From Rhodocyclaceae bacterium UBA1310 (GTDB lineage: Bacteria; Pseudomonadota; Gammaproteobacteria; Burkholderiales; Rhodocyclaceae): 39,222 bases of DNA. The translations under genes were made by a program, and so were the position numbers. A model generated the notes under the pieces. The model searched no databases and had not been told where the DNA came from. It saw nothing but the letters and a program-made list of their open reading frames with translations. The stretch is from NCBI GenBank assembly GCA_002307175.1, contig DBTS01000007.1:1-39222 (forward strand), in the 5' to 3' direction. Below, in pieces: positions 33,577 to 39,222 of the stretch (the stretch's first letter is position 1; every line of letters starts with the position of its first letter).

Positions 33577-33601
33577 GATTTTGACAGAGTTATTTGATTA
33601 A

Positions 33602-33629
33602 ATAATATTTTTATTGGGAATGATGTTAA
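33602..33629 (-). promoter_or_regulatory. Putative sigma-70 promoter of STAND-PRTase gene
   Basis: On the minus strand TTAACA (-35 like) and TATTAT (-10 like) are separated by 16 bases, and the -10 lies 25 bases before the ATG, leaving a very short leader without a clear ribosome site. The surrounding DNA is AT-rich, so chance matches are possible. Confidence 0.4.
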
Positions 33630-33867
33630 CGAGGCGTTGTGATGATTTTAATTTGATTTGGTAAATTAGTTGCCAACAATGATTTGACCGAGCAGCATTG
33701 GATCGGGCTTTGTTTCGGTCAGACACTAGTAGTCTGTATCCCACCCTCCAACCCATACCGTTACGCACAACTCATAATGCATAGTTCGAAACATGCGTAA
33801 GTGCTTGTTTTTGCGAGATACAGACAGAGAAGCATCAAAATAATGACAATATCTTACTGGTTGTTTA

Positions 33868-34645
33868 TTAAAGACTTTTGTGATGCCAATAGACTTGTGT
33901 GTAACGGAATGCCTCCAACCCCCCCTCCGCATTCTTCGCATACCGCCACCCCGGAAACCCCGAACACCCATAAAACTGCTTCCCACCGTTCTCCCCATGT
34001 TTCACCGTGCGAAGCACGAACGCTTCGCCGCATTTGGGGCAGATCGTTATGCTGGCATGGCGCTCGGCAAGTGAGGTGAGGTGTTCGCGCTTGGTTTCGC
34101 GGGTGGAGAGGCCAAGGAAATTCTTGAGGCGTATGCCGGTTTTGATGGCCTGCACGATCTGGCGCACCTGTTCGTCCGGAATCAGCTCGGCGGTGCTGGC
34201 CTTGATGTAGCGGAACGGCCCGCAGAAGATGACGTTGTCGGGCTGGGCGGTCTTGAGCTTGCAGGTGTCCCCGAGAATGCACGCAACCTGAGCAGCCTAC
34301 CGAATGAAAGTCGTTTCCGGCAGGCTGAGGAATTCTTCCAGGGCCTTGGTGTGGCAGTAGTTTGCGGAACCTGTTCAGGATCTGTCGCGAGAGGCCGTCA
34401 GCAGGGTGAAGAGCAGCGCAGAAACCGGAGTTTATGTTTGATAAATGAGGATTTCGAGCAGCGCATGAGCCCTGATCACGGTCTCGCAGTAGGATCATGG
34501 ACAGGTTCCGATGCAGGGGATTCTGGAAGCGGGGTTTTTGCCATACAGTGACGCCCACGCACACTTCGCTGCCCAGCGCGATTTTCTTGGCGAGTGTCAG
34601 CAGGCTTTCACCCGCCCATCCCTTGATTGATGCCTGCAAGCCCAT
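33868..34645 (-). pseudogene. Broken NERD-nuclease / topoisomerase-type zinc-finger gene
   Basis: Three pieces of one family protein remain. The N-terminus (QASIKGWAGESLLTLAKKIA) looks like the beginning of NERD (nuclease-related) proteins. A second frame continues NYCHTKALEEFLSLPETTFI, is cut by a TAG at 34297-34299, and then runs on (CILGDTCKLKTAQPDNVIF, then ELIPDEQVRQIVQAI). It ends in a topoisomerase-type zinc finger (ICPKCGEAFVLR, KQFYGCSGFPGWRY). The NERD catalytic core is missing, at least one frameshift precedes NYCHTK, and the last zinc-finger Cys is replaced by Trp. It stands beside the STAND-PRTase gene and may be an old defence or DNA-processing gene. Confidence 0.75.
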
Positions 34646-35344
34646 GTGCCGCGCCCCACCTACTGCAATGCAGGCTGAGTCGCGCCGAGAGGCGCGAAGG
34701 GTGGCGGTGTGCCCAAATCACAGGCTGGCGCCAGCGCAGTGCCTGATGGGGCGGGGATATGCTTGATGTGTTGTGGAAGAAACATGGCAAATGTTCTCAA
34801 TTCCATGAACAGCAGCAGGGTTGTTTCCGTCATCATAAGCCGATTGGCTTGGCGCGTGGAGTTTCGGCATGATGGAATCGAAAAGGATGCTGTGTTTTTG
34901 TGACTTATGTCACAGTTTATGCGGCGTGCCTTTTCGCGCTTCTGCGAATGGCATACTTTTTATACGATTTGTGGCGATGGGCTTTGTCGGTGTTTGGCTG
35001 ACATGGTGTGGTTTTTGGCCTTGCGGTGTTGCGTTAACCGGCCTTCGCCGGGATCAGGGTGGTGCATGGCGCCGGCCGATCAGCGTATGCCGGAAACGTG
35101 TCGTGCATTGTCGTGGAGGATGCCCGGGCCGGCATCCACGTGCGGCCAACGCAGAGCGGTGTGTCTGCATTTCTACGGGGGATCGTGGGAACGATCGGAT
35201 GCGCGTTCGGTGCAGGCTCCCGACTTCATTGCCATTATCCGCCCAGGCCGTGTCACGGCCCACGATGGGGGGCAAATGAGCGCAGCGAATTGCACCTGTG
35301 CGTATTAGAATTGGTGCCTTCTAAGCCATTTGATGTTTGCCGCA
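34646..35344. other. Gene-free stretch of about 700 bases
   Basis: No supported gene. One half REP-like unit is present at 35271-35296. Mixed base composition suggests patched accessory DNA. No transposase remnant was recognised. Confidence 0.5.
35271..35296. repeat. Partial REP-like unit
   Basis: GGCAAATGAGCGCAGCGAAT followed by TGCACC matches the inner and right half of the GGTGC/GCACC family; the left arm has decayed. Confidence 0.6.
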
Positions 35345-36577
35345 ATGAAGATTCTTTTCAATGAAGCCGAGCGCAAGGCCCTGATCGAAGTCGCCGCAAT
35401 GCCCGAGCTGCCGGGCACCATCGTTCATGATTTCACCGCCCTGCTGGAGATGATTGGGGAGGAGGGTGTGCCTGTCTCGGCCGCGTTGTCGGAATTCACG
35501 GGAGCGGTGGTTTCGAAGATCAATACGCTGCTTGGCGACGCTGAGGTTGCCGATGTGCAGCGTGTGCGCCAGAGTCTGTATCCGCGTGTGGGGGCGTTGC
35601 ACTTGCTGCTGCGTGCCACGCAGATCGGGCGGGTTGATCGCAGCCGGGCGACGCCGAGGCTGGTGTGCCATCCGGCCCTGGTGGAGCGCTGGCATGCCCT
35701 GAACCCGACGGAGCGGTATTTCGAACTGCTGGAGGACTGGTGGTATTTCAAGCCGGATGATACGCATTGGAACCCCTGTCTGCCGGATGACCGGGCGAAC
35801 TGGCGGGCCGGCCTGCTCCGGCTGCTTGCGAAAGGGGGAAAGGCCCGCACCCGGGAAGTTGCGGCGCACCTGGAGATGTATGTCCGCCTCGTAGGCAAGC
35901 CGGATCTGGCCTTGATGCAGATGTTCGGCATGCTGGAGGAACGGCCGGCAAAGGGCCGGGCCAAGACCGAAGCGGCCTGCGACTTGCAGCCGACCACCTG
36001 GGGAAGCGTTCTCTGCGAATCGTACCGCAAGATCGCCGGGTATCCGGAATCATCCGCCGACAGGTTCTTCCTGGCTGAAGACGGTGGGGATATCCCGCTC
36101 TTTCACTACTGGGCGGAGCAGCTCGCGCCGATGTTTCCGCAGTGGCAGAATGGCCTGGGTGAGGTGCCGGAAGAAGCTGCCGGACCTGTTGCCATCACCC
36201 TGAAAGTGGCCCTTGATAAAACGGTGTGGCGCAGACTGGTGTTGCCGGGAGAGCGGACTTTTGCAGATCTTGCGAGTCTAATCCTGAAGGCTTTCGGGTT
36301 TGATGATGAGCACTTCTACAGATTCACGTACAGGGATGACTTCGGCGTGCATCGGGAGATTGAAGACTATCGCTACGATGAAGCCGAGGTGGATTTGTCT
36401 GACGCGCTTCGGCTTGCTGATGTCATTCGGGTGCCGAAGATGAAAATTACGTTTGATTACGATTCATGGCCCTTTGAAATCACGACGGAAAATATCACCG
36501 CAGGCAAAGCCGGCATCAAACCCGCTGTGGTAGACAAGGCCGGCAAGGCACCGCGGCAATATCCCCTGGCGTGGTGA
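35345..36577 (+). CDS. pRiA4b ORF-3-family protein
   Basis: The last ~130 of 410 residues show the pRiA4b ORF-3 (IS1096 TnpR passenger) domain: AITLKVALDKTVWRRLVLPG, FADLASLILKAFGFDDEHFY, and DVIRVPKMKITFDYD at the place of the usual Y-x-FDFGD-type segment. The first ~270 residues are helical with no family I know. The domain is often found in plasmids, IS elements and accessory islands; its biochemical role is unknown. The start could be ATG 35333 or 35345; neither has a good ribosome site. The repeat island of 36641-36996 follows directly. Confidence 0.8.
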   Translation: MKILFNEAERKALIEVAAMPELPGTIVHDFTALLEMIGEEGVPVSAALSEFTGAVVSKINTLLGDAEVADVQRVRQSLYPRVGALHLLLRATQIGRVDRSRATPRLVCHPALVERWHALNPTERYFELLEDWWYFKPDDTHWNPCLPDDRANWRAGLLRLLAKGGKARTREVAAHLEMYVRLVGKPDLALMQMFGMLEERPAKGRAKTEAACDLQPTTWGSVLCESYRKIAGYPESSADRFFLAEDGGDIPLFHYWAEQLAPMFPQWQNGLGEVPEEAAGPVAITLKVALDKTVWRRLVLPGERTFADLASLILKAFGFDDEHFYRFTYRDDFGVHREIEDYRYDEAEVDLSDALRLADVIRVPKMKITFDYDSWPFEITTENITAGKAGIKPAVVDKAGKAPRQYPLAW

Positions 36578-36640
36578 GCGGGCGGCCCGCCTGGGCCTTT
36601 GCACTGCGTGCGGAAGGGGCGTGTGTCGTGCAAAGACGCA

Positions 36641-36669
36641 GGGTGGAGAGAGCGTAGCGAATTCCGCCG
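36641..36669. repeat. REP-like unit, GGCGGAATTCGC type
   Basis: GGGTGGAGAGAGCGTAGCGA then ATTCCGCC. The same type occurs twice inside element B (24463 and 24606). Confidence 0.65.
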
Positions 36670-36717
36670 CAAGCTGCCGGGCGCGTTGTTACGGATTGCC
36701 CGCTCCGATGCGCGTTC

Positions 36718-36749
36718 GGTGCAATTCGCTTTGCTCATTGGCACCCTAC
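36718..36749. repeat. REP-like unit adjoining element C
   Basis: GGTGCAATTCGCTTTGCT then CATTGGCACCCTAC. It ends at the left target duplication of element C, so the element inserted directly beside it. Confidence 0.7.
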
Positions 36750-36756
36750 TAAAATC

Positions 36757-36926
36757 GGTTCATCCGACTTTAGTGTGGGTAAGACACGCGTTGCTGCTTT
36801 ATCGGCCTCACTGGAATGCCCCCAAAGTAGGGTGCAATTCACTGCGCTCATTGTCACCCTTGTATCTACAAAAGCCCGTGTCTGTTGCAGCAGCGATTAC
36901 CCGACCACACTAAAGCCTGAAGGACC
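36757..36926. mobile_element. MITE-like element C (170 bp) with exact 8-bp duplication
   Basis: Left end GGTTCATCCGACTTTAGTG and right end (complement GGTCCTTCAGGCTTTAGTG) are inverted repeats. The 8-mer CTAAAATC lies exactly at 36749-36756 and 36927-36934, touching both ends. No ORF inside. The interior carries one REP-like unit (36827-36860). This is the smallest and best-preserved copy of the family. Confidence 0.85.
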
Positions 36927-36948
36927 CTAAAATCACGGTGCTGGGAAT

Positions 36949-36996
36949 GGCCAATGGCGTAGGTTGGGAAAGCCGAAGGCGTCTCCCAACGCTTTG
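36949..36996. repeat. REP-like palindrome, TAGGTTGGG type, second copy
   Basis: Matches 10169-10215 with one difference visible over 48 bases. GTTGGGA / TCCCAAC arms. Confidence 0.7.
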
Positions 36997-37069
36997 CTGC
37001 ACCGCTCCACGCCCTCTAACTTCAGCTTTGCTGGGGGCCTCTCGTTACAGATGATGAGCCGCTTTGATA

Positions 37070-37519
37070 TCAGCACTTTTCGAACACGAGATCGTCCAGA
37101 TCATGCTTGACCTGCCAGGGCATCTCGATGCTGTGCGAGCGGTAGTATTTTTCTGTTTTCGAGCGCTTGTCGCGGGCCCAGTCGCAGGCTTCCTGTCTGC
37201 CTTGCGGTGGGGTGTCGCGCGCGCCGTCGTCTTGCTGGATGACGACTGTCTGGTAGTTGTTGACGGTTGTCTGGGGCTGCTGCGGGTTCGGTTGAGGCTG
37301 AGGTGGCTGCCGGACGGGGGTGGGCGTTCTGTTGTTGGTATAGCTGCCGGTGGTGGGCTGGGTGGACTGCAGAATCACCGGGTGGTCCTGCCGGGCTGCC
37401 ACGCAGGGGATGTTCTGGTAGGCGACCCTGCCGGCGGTATCGGTGCATTTGTATACCTGCCCAAAGGCGACTGACGGAAGAATCACGAAGCCCAGGCAAA
37501 GAGTGATGGTTCTGACCAT
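37070..37519 (-). CDS. DUF4124 secreted protein
   Basis: The 149-residue protein starts with a signal peptide (TITLCLGFVILPSVAFG) and the DUF4124 signature (QVYKCTDTAGRVAYQNIPC), a small cysteine-paired domain common in Betaproteobacteria. A Pro/Gln-rich linker (PQPQPNPQQPQ) follows, then a basic helical end (DWARDKRSKTEKYY) with a final Cys. It should be periplasmic. An AAGGA site precedes the ATG. The function of the family is unknown; it is a single gene here. Confidence 0.85.
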   Translation of the reverse strand: MVRTITLCLGFVILPSVAFGQVYKCTDTAGRVAYQNIPCVAARQDHPVILQSTQPTTGSYTNNRTPTPVRQPPQPQPNPQQPQTTVNNYQTVVIQQDDGARDTPPQGRQEACDWARDKRSKTEKYYRSHSIEMPWQVKHDLDDLVFEKC

Positions 37520-37955
37520 GTTGTTGTTCCTTTTAGTCTATTTGCTGCTGTTGCAGGCGGAGTCGGCATGTTTCCCCAGCATGCTGTTTCCCGCCCGTGC
37601 ACTTCCTGTGTTTTCTCGCGCGCGCAGTGCCCGCAGTGGCGTTTGGCCTCCGTGGATAGGAGGCCCACTGCCTGGCGTGTGTGGAAGTGCTGCCTGAATA
37701 ACGTGGCGGTGGCGGGAAAGATGACGTTCCAGTGGGCAGGGCGTAAAAATTTTCTGGTGCGAGGCTATTGAGGCCCACCAGCGGGGGGTGCGACCTACCT
37801 TGTCTGTAGTTTGCTGGCGCGTGCCCTGTTGTTTCTGCCCGCAGAAGCGCTATGGCGGAGGCCCGAAAACGGGTTAAGATGCGCACTGGAAATTTCTATG
37901 CAGGGTGGGTGTCTGTTGCGCTCGCCGCTTTCGTTAACCAAGAACGGGATTTCAT
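37520..37955. other. Intergenic stretch with one hairpin
   Basis: About 435 bases between divergent genes, presumably holding their promoters. GGCCTCC (37645-37651) and GGAGGCC (37659-37665) form a 7-bp hairpin. No gene or repeat family recognised. Confidence 0.45.
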
Positions 37956-38612
37956 ATGGAAAACGTTGCAGTAGAGTCTGGCAGTGTCAGTCGCAATTCG
38001 GTGCTGCGCAATACGTATGCGCTGCTTTCGCTCACGATGATCTGGAGCACGATCATGGCTGCGGTGGGCACGGTGCTGAACATCGGCATGGGCGCCTATC
38101 TGGTGCTGGTGCTGCTGGGGTTTGGCGCACTGTTTGCCACGCGGGCCTTCCGCAATAGCGCAATGGGTGTGGTGATGGTGTTCGCCTTCACGGGCATCGA
38201 AGGGCTCTCGCTCGGGCCGATTCTGCAGATGTATCTGCACATGGCAAACGGCGCCCAGATCATTGGTACCGCTGCCGGCCTCACAGGCGTGATGTTCCTG
38301 AGCCTTTCGGGCTACGCACTGATCTCCCGCAAGGATTTCAGCTTTATGGGCGGCTTCCTCGTGGCCGGCCTGATCGCGCTGATCCTGGTGAGCCTGATCG
38401 GCATGTTCTTCAGCTTCCCGGGCATGTATCTCGCCCTGGCCTTCGTCAGCGCCCTGATCTTCTCGGGCTTCATCCTGTTCGACACCAGCCGCATCGTCAA
38501 CGGCGGCGAAACGAACTACATCATGGCTACCGTGGAGCTGTATCTGGACATCCTGAACCTGTTTCTCGCACTGCTGCGCATCATTTCGGCGCTGACGGGC
38601 AACAGAAAGTAA
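37956..38612 (+). CDS. yccA: Bax inhibitor-1/YccA family membrane protein
   Basis: The 218-residue inner-membrane protein has seven hydrophobic segments and the BI-1 signatures (VFAFTGIEGLSLGPIL; ILFDTSRIVNGGETNYI near the C-terminus, followed by ATVELYLDILNLFLALLRI). E. coli YccA is a substrate and modulator of the FtsH protease; family members can leak calcium. The conserved Asp residues of the C-terminal half (FDTSR, YLDILN) are present. The polar N-terminal tail of about 20 residues is normal. A strong terminator follows. Confidence 0.92.
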   Translation: MENVAVESGSVSRNSVLRNTYALLSLTMIWSTIMAAVGTVLNIGMGAYLVLVLLGFGALFATRAFRNSAMGVVMVFAFTGIEGLSLGPILQMYLHMANGAQIIGTAAGLTGVMFLSLSGYALISRKDFSFMGGFLVAGLIALILVSLIGMFFSFPGMYLALAFVSALIFSGFILFDTSRIVNGGETNYIMATVELYLDILNLFLALLRIISALTGNRK

Positions 38613-38620
38613 ATAGACGG

Positions 38621-38647
38621 GGAAGCTCCGGTTTGCCGGGGGCTTCC
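38621..38647 (+). terminator. First hairpin after yccA
   Basis: GGAAGC..CCGG and CCGG..GCTTCC arms form an imperfect hairpin 9 bases after the stop. No T-run, so it probably acts with the next terminator. Confidence 0.5.
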
Positions 38648-38662
38648 AGGCGCATTAGTAAA

Positions 38663-38700
38663 AAAAACGTGGCCTCTCCATTTGGAGAGCCGCGTTTTTT
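38663..38700. terminator. Bidirectional Rho-independent terminator
   Basis: CTCTCC / GGAGAG with a 4-base loop, extended by GGC-type pairs and flanked by A-runs on the left and T-runs on the right. It serves yccA on the plus strand and the AT-rich gene at 38748 on the minus strand. Confidence 0.85.
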
Positions 38701-38747
38701 GTTTATACGAAATGAGAGTAATTATTGTGAATAACCGATGATTACTA

Positions 38748-39222
38748 TCAATCGTTTTTTTTGGCTATTTCTTTTTGAACGGCATCTAAAGCGCTTGTTT
38801 CGGTTGATGTTGTCTTTGCTGCGTTTGTTTGTAGTGTTACTACGGCATTGACTAATGTGCCTGCTTGATGATATTTCTGGATTTCAGATACCATTTCGGA
38901 AAAAGAATATTTGTCGCCGTCTTTTTCTAGGTTTTGTAGCAAATTTGATTTTATTTTTGCCCTTTCTCCATCCATGGTTATTATCAAAGTTGCTGTTGTT
39001 TGTTTGGCAAAATAGTTTTCATCAAAAATTGCTTTTGAGCCGACTAAGAATGTCGCTGCAGCAGATAGCGCTGTCTTTGTTTTTTCAACCACAGAGACGG
39101 CTGCTCCAGTAGTTAGACCAAGGGTCGTTATTTGAGTCAAAGTGTCTCCAGAGGCTTTTCCGTAAAATAGATTGCTTTTTGTTGTATTGTATAGATAGAG
39201 CCTCTTGCAAAAGTCTGCGCAG
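38748..39222 (-). CDS. AT-rich hypothetical protein, cut by window edge
   Basis: The frame stays open from the stop at 38748 to the right edge, so the N-terminus lies outside the window; an internal ATG at 39140 need not be the start. The visible 157 residues include a small hydrophobic segment (LGLTTGAAVSVVEK to AAATFLVGS) and a helical, Lys/Gln/Thr-rich C-terminus (SEMVSEIQKYHQAGTLVN; ALDAVQKEIAKKND). I do not recognise a family. It is much richer in A+T than yccA next to it, which points to transfer. Confidence 0.65.
   Translation of the reverse strand, partial: CADFCKRLYLYNTTKSNLFYGKASGDTLTQITTLGLTTGAAVSVVEKTKTALSAAATFLVGSKAIFDENYFAKQTTATLIITMDGERAKIKSNLLQNLEKDGDKYSFSEMVSEIQKYHQAGTLVNAVVTLQTNAAKTTSTETSALDAVQKEIAKKND

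Larger units (their letters stand above)
36578..37069. other. Repeat island between pRiA4b gene and DUF4124 gene
   Basis: The 490-base gap is almost filled by repeats: two REP-like units of different types, MITE-like element C with its target duplication, and a TAGGTTGGG-type unit. Confidence 0.7.

Noticed and set aside
24832..39222. Phage attachment site or integrase near the terminase genes
   Set aside because: No integrase, tRNA or convincing direct repeat pair bounding the segment could be seen.

Overview
The window looks like the chromosome of a Gram-negative betaproteobacterium (perhaps near Rhodocyclales or Burkholderiales). The host genes are GC-rich, several carry Shine-Dalgarno sites and signal peptides, and they include a DUF2844/DUF3443 pair, a CarD-like regulator, a ModE-type HTH protein, cytochrome b561 and an endoglucanase with a long polyserine linker. 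No rRNA, tRNA or CRISPR array was seen. The lineage is an inference from gene content only.

Left part (1-9.6 kb): a LysR regulator divergent from a DoxX membrane protein and a DODA-type dioxygenase; GTP cyclohydrolase II (ribA) behind a structured leader; a YkgJ-type cysteine-cluster protein; an unknown basic-tailed protein; a Bcr/CflA drug transporter reduced to its two ends; a secreted Sel1-like protein; and two tandem paralogous histidine-rich secreted proteins that share an upstream direct repeat resembling the RstA box. A TPR-like protein closes this part.

Middle part (9.6-24.3 kb): a secreted GH5 endoglucanase with polyserine linker and CBM2; an AraC regulator with an EamA transporter; an ACT-domain protein; a GAF-PAS-PAS-GGDEF diguanylate cyclase with an intact inhibitory site; cytochrome b561; a CarD-like regulator; a ModE-type HTH protein; the translationally coupled DUF2844-DUF3443 pair; a J-domain-like membrane protein without HPD; and an iron-containing alcohol/glycerol dehydrogenase.

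Right part (24.3-39.2 kb) is accessory. It holds a phage packaging cassette only (small terminase, large terminase, portal), with three REP-like palindromes wedged between the terminase genes. It is followed by a strikingly AT-rich 1077-residue protein that joins a helical region, an Ig-like beta domain, a STAND/AAA-type NTPase and a C-terminal phosphoribosyltransferase domain. I regard this as the best candidate for a little-described, probably antiviral, system. Beside it lies a broken NERD-nuclease/zinc-finger gene. A pRiA4b ORF-3-like gene, a DUF4124 protein, a Bax-inhibitor-1 protein and an AT-rich gene cut by the window edge follow.

Three short elements (10032-10307, 24399-24705, 36757-36926) share terminal inverted repeats and are flanked by 8-bp direct repeats (8/8, 7/8 and 6/8 matches). 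They behave like one MITE family, and each carries different REP-like palindromes inside.
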